Part shown: piece after piece, positions 31,861 through 42,452 of the stretch
Layout of the letters: each line of letters opens with the position of its first letter
Numbering within the stretch: position 1 is the stretch's first letter
Origin: Anodontia alba
Taxonomy: Eukaryota; Mollusca; Bivalvia; Lucinida; Lucinidae
NCBI GenBank assembly: GCA_964016985.1
Contig: OZ024830.1
Location: forward strand, 13,522,295-13,586,294
Direction: 5' to 3'
DNA: 64,000 nt
Position numbers and translations under genes: made by a program
Notes under the pieces: generated by a model
What the model was told of the DNA's origin: nothing
What the model saw: the letters and a program-made list of their open reading frames with translations, nothing else
Databases searched by the model: none

Positions 31861-32286
31861 CAGAGTCTTCGCTGTGCACTCAGTGGGTAGCTAAGGACCC
31901 AAGCTTTCTTCATGCTTTTATTGTCCGCATACACCTCTAATATCTCTTTTCTTATAGCGAGGCTGAATTATGCGCAGAGCGTTCGCACTCGTGCTATCTT
32001 ATCAGAGTCTTCGCTGTGCGCTCAGTGGGTAGCTAAGGACCCAAGCTTTCTTCATGCTTTTATTGTCCGCATACGCCTCTAATATCTCTTTTCTTACAGC
32101 GAGGCTGAATTATGCGCAGAGCGTTCGCACTCATGCTATCTTATCAGAGTCTTCGCTGTGCGCTCAGTGGGTAGCTAAGGACCCAAGCTTTCTTCATGCT
32201 TTTATTGTCCGCATACACCTCTAACATCTCTTTTCTTATAGCGAGGCTGAATTATGCGTAGAGCGTTCACATTCGTGCTATCTTAT
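31861..32286. repeat. Exact-period 142-bp triplication
   Basis: CAGAGTCTTCGCTGTG starts at 31861, 32003 and 32145, and the next partial CAG at 32287, giving a constant 142-bp period. Differences are a few substitutions (TACACCTC/TACGCCTC, ACTCGTGC/ACTCATGC, GCGCAGAGC/GCGTAGAGC). The unit is made from the right half of an H7 hairpin at 31810-31900 plus its 3' flank. Confidence 0.95.
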
Positions 32287-32509
32287 CAGTGCTTTCCGAG
32301 TTCTTCAGTGCGTTCTGCAGTGCTCTGGGAACTTTTGGATGATTAGTGATTGGACTGTGCACACATATGCGATAAGAATCATTATCGCTTGACATAACTT
32401 AAATGTCAAACTGCATTTTAATATGTATACATATGAATATAATTCAACGATTATGATTGTCAGTACAACTTACTTTATTTACCCGAATAATTCGGACAGA
32501 TAGGCCTGA

Positions 32510-32823
32510 CATTACGAAAACATACCTATTCAAATATACTGAAAATTTAACCACCAAAAAATGAACATTTTCAGATAAAATTTCTGATATTTTTCATATT
32601 TCTGCTCAAAACATAGATTGTGAGTACTTGTTAGAACCGCCTCAAAGCATAGATTGTGAGTACATGTTAGAACCGCATCGACAAGGCGGTTCTAACGAGT
32701 ACCCACAATTTATGTATTTGAGCAGAAATAAGAAAAGTAATGTATACCCCTGTAAACCTCAGTTTTACTAAATAAAAGCGGGGTTTAAGGGGGTCAAGAT
32801 TATATAGACGCGTTTTCGTTATG
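32510..32823. mobile_element. H2 hairpin MITE with duplicated core arm
   Basis: CATTACGAAAACATACC to GCGTTTTCGTTATG. The left core arm is present twice: ATAGATTGTGAGTACTTGTT followed by AGAACCGCCTCAAAG, then ATAGATTGTGAGTACATGTT again. This makes this copy 314 bp against ~279 for others. Confidence 0.85.
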
Positions 32824-33505
32824 CAAACAGTGTAGACCCAGCTCAGACGCCGCTGTCAGGGTCTACACTCTTTGCCATTCGTCTAGCAATATTTAGGACA
32901 CATCAGCGGATAATAAAATAGATTTGTTCAGTCATCTGAGCCAGGGAATAACGGGGCTTTTAACTTTTCAGTTTGCAAAGCCCTGGTTAACGCCCTGCTC
33001 TGCGGTGACATATTTATGGTAAAATCCCTGCTTGAAGCCCCTGGCCCCCGGGGATTGAAAATACGAGTAATAACGAACAACAAATGAACTGATCCATTTG
33101 GATAAACTTTCTTAACCAGTTCCTTGAGAGCTCCTCATGAAAGCAAATTCCTGACGAATACGCCGTACTATATCCCGGTACAACCCGGCTCAAAGCCCGC
33201 TGTTTCTCCCGGTGATTTTAGCGGGAAATACCCCGGCATATCTATGCCACCTCCGGGAATCATCCGAGACGGTTAAATCATGTCAATTAAGTCCCGCTAT
33301 GTCCTCGCTATCAGCTATCCCCTGCCCCGTATGGAAGGGGGTTTCAAATGACTCAGTGATGCATTAGGGCAAGTATGGTAAGGAGTTAAGGTGTCCGAAT
33401 ACTTAGGGTAAATACGGTAATATAGAAATTTTGAAAACCTGTCGTTGCAAATCAACATTTGTTTAAAGAAACTCTTCCTATACGTCTGTAAAGTTAGGTA
33501 GTAGA
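32824..33505. other. No gene; H4/H5-like fragments
   Basis: At 32826-32875 AACAGTGTAGACCCAGCTC and GTCAGGGTCTACACTC form an H4-type hairpin fragment. At 33393-33420 GGTGTCCGAATACTTAGGGT and AAATACGGTAATA is a clean H5 right end without its left partner. Between them a CCCGG-rich stretch (about 33175-33330) is unassigned. Confidence 0.5.
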
Positions 33506-33509
33506 TATA

Positions 33510-33706
33510 TTAACGTTTACTACTCTCCGGACAGATTCGGCAGACGACAAACTGATGAATTTATATCATTTTTCCCAGAAAATAGGCTTTGACTTTTCAT
33601 GCAAATTATCTCCTTATTTTCTAAGCCTGTTTTCTAGAAAAATAAGAAAAAAAAATCAAAATATCGTCTGCTGAAATCTTACCCAGCATGTTCAGCGTTA
33701 ATATTT
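33510..33706. mobile_element. H1 hairpin MITE
   Basis: TTACTACTCTCCGGACAGAT, TCGGCAGACGACAAACTGAT, TTTTTCCCAGAAAATAGGCT, TTTTCATGCAAATTATCTCC; right arm AAGCCTGTTTTCTAGAAAAA, ATATCGTCTGCTGAAATC and CATGTTCAGCGTTAA. Confidence 0.8.
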
Positions 33707-34127
33707 GAAAAAAAAAAATAATAATAATAAGTAAATCGTCTTGTCTCAAATTAATCTCGAGCATGCATATGATCTGCGTATGAAAAGCTAAACTGCATTC
33801 ATGTAATTCAGGAAACCTCTGTATGCTTTCGCAGATCAACTTATTTGATCTTTACTGCTCGCTAGGTAAAAAATATCGAACAACAGATGGTTATCATTTT
33901 TCGTTTTTAATCTAGAAAATGTGACATGAAGTATTTTCAAGTCATTTCCAAAGAAATGCGAGCTTTCTTAAAAGAGGGGAAGATTGATATAAGTATGTGA
34001 ACACCCGATACAATAACCCATTTTTTAGCATCTGCATGAATACATACAAAAACAAACTGGATCTGAATGCTGTATAAATGTAAGCAACCTAATAACTTTA
34101 AAAAAAGTCTGGCGAATCCTTGGCGTC

Positions 34128-34570
34128 ATCAACGCTTAGGATGTTAACCCTTGTCCTGCTGAATAAATTAAGATGCCACTCCCACTTCTTATTTTCAGCC
34201 AATCAGATTACTTGATCCTAATTGTTGCTATAAAATCACATATTTAATGGCAAACAGTGCAGATCCAGATCAGTTGGCTTCTTCAGAAGCCAACTGATCT
34301 GGAGCTACACTGTTTGCAAAGGAAGGGCATATCCGGGTTCAGCAGGACAAGGGTTAAAAATCTCAAAAGACGACATTTGGAAATACTTTTTTTCTTTTTC
34401 CAAGGAAATAGGCTTTGTCATTTCATGCAAATGATCTCCTTAGGATACAATTTGTATGAAATGTCAAATACTATTTTCTTTTTTTTTTTTTTTTTTTTTT
34501 TTGGAAAAAAAAGAAAAACCTCATCAATTCTTTTGTCTGCTGAGTAAGCCCAGAGAGTGGTAAAGAGTAA
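34128..34570. mobile_element. H1 hairpin MITE interrupted by a TTAA-bounded element
   Basis: Left end CAACGCTTAGGATG (34129-34143) is separated from its continuation AAATCTCAAAAGACGACATT (34358 on) by the nested element. The arm TTTCATGCAAATGATCTCCT, tip TTAGGATACAATTTGTATG, a T tract of ~27 and TTTTGTCTGCTGAGTAAGCC with GAGAGTGGTAAAGAG complete it. Removing the insert restores the usual H1 left arm. Confidence 0.8.
34144..34357. mobile_element. TTAA-bounded element with perfect 20-bp TIR, nested in H1
   Basis: TTAACCCTTGTCCTGCTGAA at the left is the exact reverse complement of the right end at 34338-34357. A second, inner palindrome comprises GCAAACAGTGCAGATCCAGA, TCAGTTGGCTTC and their inverse, with the tip TTCAGAA. 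TTAA plus CCC fits piggyBac-type ends. Perfect arms suggest recent mobility. No ORF. Confidence 0.9.
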
Positions 34571-34974
34571 GGTCTACATTTTTTTGCGCTTCTGATTTAA
34601 AAAATAATAATGTACAAACCTGCTGTTTGTGCCAAATCAATCCCAAATTTTCGAAATTGTTAGAGAAATTCTTTTAATATTCCACCTCTCTAACGAGCGA
34701 CCTTTTAACATTAAATCCAAACGAAAAGTGTGTTTAAACAACGCTGAAATGTTCCTCTACAAAAGAATTCGATAACAAGCTTGGGTTCCGACCCTTAGTA
34801 ACTAATTATCGGACAGCACCGAAAGATAACAAGGTATTGAATTTAGCGTCGGAGATTTTTCCCTCAATAACCAAGTAAAGTATCATTGAGAGTAGGTGAC
34901 CTCTTCACCGTGTATCGTACACCTTTAATAGTAAATTAGATACCATTTAAGTTGTATTCTACTTCCCTTTAAAT

Positions 34975-35039
34975 TTCAGTTTTTCCTAAACTACACATCA
35001 GTAATTTTTGTAATACAAGTACGGCCTTTTTGTACCGAA

Positions 35040-35091
<52 letters not shown>

Positions 35092-35160
35092 CTGCTTCCC
35101 CTTAAATTTCAGTTTTCCCCTGACACAACAGTACGGCCTTTTTATACCGAATATATACTC

Positions 35161-35218
<58 letters not shown>

Positions 35219-35220
35219 AA
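34975..35220. repeat. Duplicated ~115-bp segment with two (CT)n tracts
   Basis: TTCTACTTCCCTTTAAATTT...GTACGGCCTTTTTGTACCGA followed by (TC) for about 42 bases (35045-35086) is repeated as TTCTGCTTCCCCTTAAATTT...GTACGGCCTTTTTATACCGA followed by (CT) for about 54 bases (35163-35216). ORFs of Ser-Leu and Arg-Glu repeats are artefacts. Confidence 0.9.
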
Positions 35221-35257
35221 TATTATGAGGGTGTCCTTTGAATTTCGCACCAAAGAT

Positions 35258-35500
35258 TACCGTATTTACCCTAAGTATTCTAAGCACGCATTACTATACT
35301 TGCCGCATACTTGTCTTAAAATTTTAACACATCCATTTTACTCCTTGCTGATGAAGTCTACTGACGGCTGAATGAGTGACAAACGGTAAAACGGTACAGA
35401 CCCTAATCAGACGCCGCGTTAGGTGGCCTCTTATCAGGATCTACACTGTTTGCTCAGGCTTGTCTGTCCGATTACTTAGAGTAAGTGCAGTATGGCATTC
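35258..35500. mobile_element. H5 hairpin MITE
   Basis: TACCGTATTTACCCTAAGTA opens. The interior has TCCATTTTACTCCTTGCTGA, GGTACAGACCCTAATCAGAC, GCCGC and GCCTCTTATCAGGATCTACA. CTGTTTGCTCAGGCTTGTCT and GTCCGATTACTTAGAGTAA close it, with GTGCAGTA replacing the expected ATACGGTA. Its right third is the apparent source of the 5.5-7.5 kb satellite unit. Confidence 0.8.
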
Positions 35501-35596
35501 GTGCAGTTTTAATGAATACAAAAGGTCGGGCAAACCGATCTGAACCTACCCTATTTGCATAATGTCAAAATGATCATTTTCCAGGTTGTGCACCAC

Positions 35597-35802
35597 ATAT
35601 GAGCCGGGGCACAGCAATTCCTACAAGACTGCATGTGCGTCCAACGAAGACTTGGATCAGTCTGTGCACCCGCGCAGTCTGACCATAGTCTGCGCTGGGC
35701 ACTATGAGGGTAGTCAAGGATCCAAAGCATATGCACAGGCTGATCAGAGTCTTCGCTGGGCGCAAATCCAGTCGTGCAAGAAACGCTGTGCCCGGCTCAT
35801 AT
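35597..35802. mobile_element. H7 hairpin MITE with ATATGAGCCGGG termini
   Basis: ATATGAGCCGGGGCACAGC opens and GCTGTGCCCGGCTCATAT closes, one mismatch or gap. The next layer is CTACAAGACTGCATGTGCGT against GGGCGCAAATCCAGTCGTGC. Inner modules GATCAGTCTGTGCACCCGCG and GCACAGGCTGATCAGAGTCT match other H7 copies. Confidence 0.8.
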
Positions 35803-35825
35803 TACGTCATTATCATGGTGTTTAA

Positions 35826-36050
35826 TGACATATTTACCCTAAACATTCGGACCTCATGACCATTGTCCTAACAGTTGAACAAGTCCGTTTTACTCCCTTT
35901 TAATGCGTCTGCAAACTGCTGGATGAGTGGTACTGGAAACAGTGCAAATCCGCGTTATGCGGTGTCTGATCTGGGTCTACAATGTTTGCTCTGGACTGTC
36001 TGCCCGTCTGAATGCTTGCGGCAAATACTTCAATCCGTGTCGAATCAGTC
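35826..36050. mobile_element. H5 hairpin MITE, diverged
   Basis: GACATATTTACCCTAAACAT and TCGGACC open. TCCGTTTTACTCCCTTTTAA, GGAAACAGTGCAAATCCGCG and GGTGTCTGATCTGGGTCTAC are the interior. The right end CGTCTGAATGCTTGCGGCAA is eroded. Confidence 0.65.
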
Positions 36051-36157
36051 TACAGTATTCATTGATCCCCTAAAGGCCCATACCACAGTTTGGGTATAGT
36101 GGCTAAAATAAACAAAAATAAGTTAACTTCTGATGTAACTGACATCTTTCGAGCAAA

Positions 36158-36159
36158 CC

Positions 36160-36219
<60 letters not shown>

Positions 36220-36220
36220 T
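36158..36220. repeat. (TG)n microsatellite
   Basis: About 50 bases of alternating TG, with one GGTG interruption near 36211. Confidence 0.95.
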
Positions 36221-36484
36221 TATTATATTAGGCATTGGTAAGTAATATTACTATTATCATAATCATATTACCAGTATAATATAACTAAGTTTCATTAAGT
36301 TTCTTTATAGTGATGTGAATGGAATGGAGGATAGATTGTTGGTGCTCAGGGTTTAAGAGATAGGCCGTAAACGCAAATATTCTTAAAACCTGGAAGTTAT
36401 TTTAATGTTTTCATATATCTTATTAATTTATTGTTTCAGTTAAGCAAGAAAAAACAAAATGTTCCAACTGAAATCATTGAAAAA

Positions 36485-36764
36485 CATTACGAAAACATGC
36501 CTATATAATTTTGACCCCCTTAAACCCCACTTTTATATTGTAAACCTGGGGTTTACAGGGGCATGCATTATTTTTCTTATTTCTGTTCAAAAGCACAGAT
36601 TGTGGATACTCGTTAGAACCGCCTCGCTGAGGCGGTTCTAACAAGTACCCACAATCTATGTTTTGAGCAGAAATATGAAAAATATCGGAGATTTTCATCT
36701 GAAAATTTTCAGTTTTTTGGAAGTAAAATTTTCAATATATTTGAATAGGCGTGTTTTCGTTATG
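36485..36764. mobile_element. H2 hairpin MITE, reverse orientation
   Basis: CATTACGAAAACATGCC and GCGTGTTTTCGTTATG. The CCCCTTAAACCCCACTTTTA block comes first, so this copy is inverted relative to 12.1 kb. Core TACTCGTTAGAACCGCCTCG with a CTGAGGCGG mirror. Confidence 0.9.
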
Positions 36765-36841
36765 AAAAGTATTGTTCTGTTTACATAGCAATCATGAAAC
36801 AACATGAATAACAAAAGACCAAGGTAAACGATCGCTTTAAT

Positions 36842-36962
36842 GAGCCGCGGCATGCGATAAAGGGTCAACTAGGCTTATATGAACAGCGAAAGGCCAGGTC
36901 TGCCTGCTACAGCGCTGTCTGATCAGAGTCTTCGCTTCCATGGGTAGTGTATAATATACCAA
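36842..36962. mobile_element. H6/H7 hairpin fragment
   Basis: GAGCCGCGGCATGCGATAAA and GAACAGCGAAAGGCCAGGTC, then AGCGCTGTCTGATCAGAGTC and TTCGCTTCCATGG. It lacks a clear right terminus and lies directly between two H2 copies. Confidence 0.5.
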
Positions 36963-36966
36963 TGTC

Positions 36967-37245
36967 CATCACGAAAACATATATAATTTTGACCCCCTTA
37001 AACCCGACTTTTATATAGGAAAAACTGGGGTTTACAGGGGTAAACATTATTATTCTTATTACTGCTCAAAAACATAGATTGTGGGTACTCGTTAGAACCG
37101 CCTCGGCGAGATGGTTCTAACAAGTACCCACAATCTATGTTTTGAGCAGAAATATGAAAAATATCAGAATTTTTATCTGAAAATTTTCGAATTTTTTTTG
37201 GTGGTAAAATTTTCAGTATATTTGAAAAGGCGTGTTTTCGTAATG
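36967..37245. mobile_element. H2 hairpin MITE, reverse orientation
   Basis: CATCACGAAAACATATATAA to GCGTGTTTTCGTAATG. Only ~200 bp from the previous copy and in the same orientation. The core has one arm change (GGCGAGATGGTTC). Confidence 0.9.
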
Positions 37246-38850
37246 TAATAAAAGTAACTAATCGGTGGGAGATATATGCATGCGGACATGGAAGGTCCAG
37301 ATCAGCCTTATTTTTTACTCTTCGCATACATGCACGCACAGTCCAGTCAGTGTCGATGTCATTCTTTATGCAGTTTACAAGATACAATGGTTGCGCATAC
37401 AATATACTCAGATCATTATCATTTCGATGCCCATTTCGCATTATGTTTGTTTGTCACTGCACTATGCAAATGACGTCTTGGTAAAAGATACCTTCTTAGC
37501 ATGTGTGAATAATAAAAAAATTGTTTTGTGCTATCAAATAAGACAAAATAATGTAAGCAAACAGCGAAGGCTCTGATCAGCCTTCGCGGATGCGACTTCG
37601 CTGTCCGCATGTGCCCAGTAGACACTGTTTTGCTCCACATGGTCCATGCCCTCCACCAAATTGTCAGTGCGCTACCGACAAATTTTATAAAGGTAAGGAT
37701 TTTAACGCAGCGCTGAATTTTCTATTAAAGCTTGTATATATTTAAATTCATTCCACTTCAAACTAGGTTTGTTGATAAATTGGTAAATTGAGTTACATAT
37801 CTTTTTTTAAAGGTTTGAACCTAATCTTTTAAGGCTATGGCTTTGAGAAATATTTCCCATATTATACGAAAGACGTGACAATTTCGTTGTTAAAAAGAAA
37901 ACAATAATAGAAGAAGAAGGAAAAAAAAAAAAGAGAAACACTCTTTAGCAATTAAGAAAAGTGTGTTTACTCCAAACTTGAAGACCAAATTATTTAAGAT
38001 GAAAAAAAAAATCTAGATGTTTTGGAATTTAATTTTACAGAGTATCTTATAAGCAATTAAGAATCGGAAAAACCAGCAAAGACCTTTATCTATCAGGAAA
38101 TTCTCTAATGAAAAAAAAAAATCTATGTTGTAAGGTTGAGTTTGTGCTTGAAACTGCCTAGTAAGTTCAAAAATAGTAAAACGTAACACTTTAGGCCAGA
38201 CAGATTAATGAGAAATGATGGCAATTCATTATATAAAAGAAACTATATTATTTACACTTGCCAAAAGTGGTACACTTGCCAAAAGGTGGCTCAGACAGCG
38301 GGTAAAATCAACTGGCGCTAAGATGCATGACCAGCGCGTGAATAGTGGTTAGCGTTATTACCATTTATATATATATGTGTATTTGTTTACAACTTTTGCC
38401 TCGGCTTAGCCTCAGTCAATGAAAACTGACATTTTGGAAGGCCCTTTGATAGACCTTATCGTTATCTGTCATTATGCAAAACATTAGCAAACTATTCCTG
38501 GCTTTATAACTTTTATTGTCATTTTCGCTAACTACCCACAGCCAAGTTCACAAACTGTTCACGGACGGTTCACAAACTGTCTACGGACGGACGGTCAAGT
38601 CGATTAAAGGACACTCTTAGAAAGTCGACCATACAGTCTGTCGACATTACTGCGAGTCAATCAGTTAAAAAGTCAAAAGTACGAGACGGCCACAGTAAAA
38701 TATTAAGACCCACCACAGTAATCTGAATGCTGAAAGTTGGGAAAAAGTAGCATTGTCATTTTTTCTTTTTTTTTTTTTTCATGCAGGAGGGCAAAGGATT
38801 GTCAGTAAAAATAAACACCGTAGTCAGTAGCATGACTCATATTTATCCAT
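37246..38850. other. No gene; H7-like hairpin pieces
   Basis: At 37283-37350 and 37560-37612 (AACAGCGAAGGCTCTGATCA...GCGACTTCGCTGTCCGCATG) there are short H6/H7-type hairpins. From 37680 to 38850 the sequence is A-rich and unassigned, with A tracts near 37920 and 38110 and a T tract near 38768. No credible ORF. Confidence 0.4.
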
Positions 38851-38851
38851 G

Positions 38852-39225
38852 TACAATCGAACTTCAATGACTTGAATGTCTTTGGGACCATGGACGTTTT
38901 TTCAAGATATGGGTAGTTCGAGCCTATGAGAGTGAATCATAGCACTAGTGGGGCAATTTTAGAATGTTTAGAGGCAAATGGGGATAATTTTAGAATGTCT
39001 TTTAGATCGTCTATAAAACAATGGTAAGTTTAGAGTACTCATTGGAATTGCTCCAATGAGGTGATTCTAATGAGAACATACAACATACATTTTCAAAAGT
39101 TCTCCAAATATCCCTAAATGATTTCTTGAGCTATCGGAAGAATTTCCTAAGGACTAAAAACAAATTCGAATCAGCCACGGTAAACGAGCCATCGGTGTTC
39201 GAGTCATTGTTGAAGTCTAATTGTA
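38852..39225. mobile_element. Pogo-like palindromic MITE, copy A
   Basis: TACAATCGAACTTCAATGAC opens and GAGTCATTGTTGAAGTCTAA-TTGTA closes. Inside, TTTGGGACCATGGACGTTTT and ATATGGGTAGTTCGAGCC match copy B at 41.0 kb in opposite orientation. TA at the outer edges and a CAGTCGAACCTC-type end are known for pogo/Tigger-like elements. The centre has GTACTCATTGGAATTGC and GATTCTAATGAGAACATAC. Confidence 0.7.
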
Positions 39226-39914
39226 ATATCATTTTCAGAATCCTGGCTGTACTTTCTTCCTGTCTGTAAGGAGGAGTATAATTTCTGAAGACTGAGAGTA
39301 ATTAAACCGCTGTTTCCCTAAGTATTGGGAGACGAAGGCTTGAGCGACGGTGTAGTGTACGTGGCGTACTCTACCCTGTTTGTCAATCATTTACCAACTT
39401 TTAGATGCATTAACAGGTTGTTCAAATGTTAGGACAAGTGTGGTTGGGGGTAAAGGTCAATGGATACACCTGCTGCAGTTTCTACCATTTCTTACAAGGG
39501 AGACAACTTTTGTGACTCGCTGTTTGCATTACTGCGCATCAAGTCCTTACTCAAAAGCGATCTGCTTTAAGCGGACAGAATTGTACCCCGTACAATACTA
39601 CAAGTATATTGTACAATATTCTAGCTTGATTTGCGTATGAAACTGCTCCTGGTATGACTATAAAACGCTGTCAAAATATGATCTACTTAAACTTTATGAC
39701 AGTTTTGAAGTACTTGTTTGCTTCGGCTGGAGTGTAAAGGCGCTGCAGGGAAACCGACAGAATATATATGACCAGAAAGGTCGGAGCAGGGGAGTAGCGG
39801 GGAACCAGCCCCACTCCCCTTCCCAGTAATTTTGAAGCCCTGTAAAATGGACCATACAGTATGCTGACGGCGAAATCCGTCTAAACGTCATGTGCCCGCT
39901 GGGAAGTCTGATCA
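39226..39914. other. No gene; H5-like terminus
   Basis: TTTCCCTAAGTATTGGGAGA near 39314 resembles an H5 left end. The ORF at 39380-39640 has no recognisable features. GC-richer stretch at 39775-39830. Confidence 0.35.
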
Positions 39915-40193
39915 CATTACGAAAACATGCCTATTCAAATATATTGAAAATTTTACAACCAAAAAAAGGAAAATTTTCAGATAAAAATTCTGATATTTTT
40001 CATATTTCTGCTCAAAACATAGATTGTGGGTACTCGTTAGAACCGCCTCGGCGAGGCGGTTCTAACAAGTACCCATAATCTATGTTTTTGAGCAGAAATA
40101 AGAAAAATAATGTGTACCCCTGTAAACCCCAGTTTTACTATATAAAAGTGGGGTTGAAGGGGGTCAAAATTATATAGCAATGTTTTCGTAATG
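39915..40193. mobile_element. H2 hairpin MITE, best-preserved copy
   Basis: CATTACGAAAACATGCC to ATGTTTTCGTAATG, 279 bp. Full core TACTCGTTAGAACCGCCTCG and CGAGGCGGTTCTAACAAGTA, then CCCCTGTAAACCCCAGTTTT and GTGGGGTTGAAGGGGGTCAA. Confidence 0.9.
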
Positions 40194-40437
40194 GTTTACG
40201 TGAATGTATAGGCTGTCTTGAGCATTCTCTGCCCATATGTACAAGATTACTTTCTTATGATACGCTTTTGTTGTTTTATGTGATTTTTGTGCTTGCTACC
40301 TTATCTGAATAGCTTGCCGCCTTTGATAACTTGCTGTTAAACGTTTTCACATCTGCATGGAAGGATTGATGATATATCTGCTGCAGAATACTTTCAAACG
40401 TCATGAACACTTCCAATCAGTTTCTCGCTTAAGGGGA

Positions 40438-40675
40438 ATGAAAACAATTCTTTCCTTTATGAGTAGATTTTTTTTTTTTTCAGAAGGGCTTGGTGTGCAT
40501 TAAAGCAATCAGGAAGCCACAAACTATTCATAAAAATCGTCTACCCAGCAGACGGGTCACATAACATGTCAGGACTCATTTACTCTGAAATATAAAAAAC
40601 AAAAACAAAAAAACAAAAACAAAAAACAAATCAGAATGTCGTCTGCTGCAGTTGTGTTAAAAGGGTTTAAAAGAG
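40438..40675. mobile_element. H1 hairpin MITE, left GACGAC lost
   Basis: Poly-T and CAGAAGGGCTTGGTGTGC, tip AATCGTCTACCCAGCAGACG, GTCAGGACTCATTTACTCTG. The right arm has (AAAAAC)n repeats, then ATGTCGTCTGCTGCAGTTGT. Most like the 54.6-kb copy. Confidence 0.65.
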
Positions 40676-40773
40676 AAATATGTACTCCTCGGCAAAAATT
40701 TAGCATATTTTAGGAAATTAGCAAAAGTAAGAAAATTGTCGAATTTGATATAATTTGTTTTGCACGGTATCAT

Positions 40774-41104
40774 ATATCGCATAACCTCAATGGCTCGAAC
40801 ACGGATGGCTCGTTTACCATGGATGATTCGAACTCTTTTTTCAGTCCCTACAAAATTCTTCCAAAAGCTCAAGAAAACAAATATTTAGGGATTGTTTTCT
40901 TATTTTATCATGGAATCGAGGCGATTTTAATGAGTACACTCAACATACAATCATTGTGTTGAAAATCGAAAAGATTTCCCTAAATTATCGCTATTTGTTT
41001 CCTGAACTGGTGCCATGATTAACCCTCAGTGGCTCGAACTACCCATGTCTCGAACGAATTTCCATGGTCCCAAAGATCTTCGAGCCATTGAGGTTCGACT
41101 GTAT
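40774..41104. mobile_element. Pogo-like palindromic MITE, copy B
   Basis: CATAACCTCAATGGCTCGAA opens and TTCGAGCCATTGAGGTTCGA-CTGTA closes. CGGATGGCTCGTTTACCATG, TCAGTGGCTCGAACTACCCA and TTTCCATGGTCCCAAAGATC are the arms. The central part AGGCGATTTTAATGAGTACA retains half of the palindromic core. Confidence 0.75.
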
Positions 41105-41220
41105 ACATTTGATAAAACGATAGCACGCTTTTTTGCTGATACAAAATGTACTGCATGTGGCTCACGTTTTTTCTTGCGCTACCCGCATGTACTAAAATTC
41201 AAGTTTGATAAGATGACATT

Positions 41221-42452
41221 ATGGTGCATCGTTCTCAGCACATTAAGGGCCGCTGGCGCAAACTTGGTATGTGTGAGGCTGGCCAAACCCAGACTGTAAT
41301 TGCCAGATCAGAGCCAAGTAAGCCGGTTGCGAAACTAATGACGTCACTGACAGACCACGGTCTGGGAGACGGAAACTCTCTTCTGCAGCCGATGATAGAG
41401 TGCTTGTGCGATCGGCTGTTCGTGATCCTAAGGTTCCTTGTTCTGAACTTCGTCAGCCGTGGCAAAATCTTAATGTGCGTGCCAGTACCAGAACTGTTGA
41501 CAGGCGACTTAACAAGGCTTGACTGAAGGCGCGTCGCCTTCGCTGTCGAACATGTCTGACGCCTAATTATCGACGCAACTGTGTAGTGGGTCACTGACAA
41601 ACTTCGCTGAAACTTAAGAAGCGCCGTATCTACTAATCAGACGAGAGCCGTTTTCTGTTAGGATTTAAGGATGGGCGTGCACGTGTTTGCCGTAGACGTA
41701 GACATGATTCTTTTCAAGATAACGTTGTTGCCGAGACTGAAATGTTCGGTGGCTGATCCATTATGGCGTGAGGCTGCTTTAATCATGACCACAAGCTTGA
41801 TCGTGTAGTGATTAGACAAACTTTGACAAGACAACGTAACATTGACTTCAGCCTATTGTGTACCCACTTTTTTCGAGCACATCAAGCTGCACGTCCTATT
41901 TTTAATGTCCGTCCGCTAAGATCTGTGTTGTTACAGAAGCTCTTGCCCATGAAGGGATTGAGAAACTTCAGTGGCCCAGCAGGAGTCCGGATATGAATCC
42001 CATCGACATTACGAAAACACGCCTATTCAAATATATAGAAACCTCCACTACCAAAACTGAAAGTTTTCGGATAAAAATTCTGATATTTTTCATATTTCTG
42101 CTCTAAACATAGACTGTGGGTACTCGTTAGAACCGCCTCGACGAGGCGGTTCTAACGAGTACCACAATCTATGTTTTGAGCAGAAATAAAAAAAAAATGT
42201 ATACCCCTGTAAACCCCAGTTTTACTATAGTAATGTGGGGTTTACGGGGGTCAAAATTATATAGGCATGTTTTCGTAATGGAGCACTGGACGTAACATCA
42301 TCAAACGAAATGACGTCGTCACGCCGGATGATCTTGCCGTTGTTGACGAGTGGAACAATTTGGAGCATCAGTTTCTTAAAAAAACTAGTGCAAGGTATGC
42401 CACGGCGAGTACGTGAGTTACAACAGCGTAGAAGAGGAACCACCTGTTATTG
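41221..42452 (+). pseudogene. Tc1-like transposase, decayed and split by an H2 MITE
   Basis: Starts MVHRSQHIKGRWRKLGMCEA, the helix-turn-helix start of Tc1-like proteins. After a frameshift RPRSGRRKLSSAADDR and STRTVDRRLNKA follow (paired-like DNA-binding domain), then SDESRFLLGFKDGRARVCRR (near 41640-41700, first catalytic Asp). IMA-stop-GCF and IDFSLL are next. The second catalytic site, usually DNARPH, reads NVRPLR, so that Asp is gone. EALAHEGIEKLQWPSRSPDM...NPI ends at 42006 where the H2 element begins, just at the expected third catalytic Glu. NIIKRNDVVTPDDLAVVDEW resumes near 42292 and the relic ends about 42452. Multiple stops; inactive. Confidence 0.85.
42007..42280. mobile_element. 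H2 hairpin MITE inside the Tc1 gene
   Basis: CATTACGAAAACACGCC to GGCATGTTTTCGTAATG, perfect ends. GTACTCGTTAGAACCGCCTC-GACGAGGCGGTTC core. It must be younger than the Tc1 copy. GA precedes it and GA follows it, a possible 2-bp duplication, although a small deletion in the Tc1 sequence right of the insert blurs the original site. Confidence 0.9.

Noticed and set aside
34969..35371. ORFs of Arg-Glu or Ser-Leu repeats
   Set aside because: Translations of (CT)n/(GA)n microsatellites.
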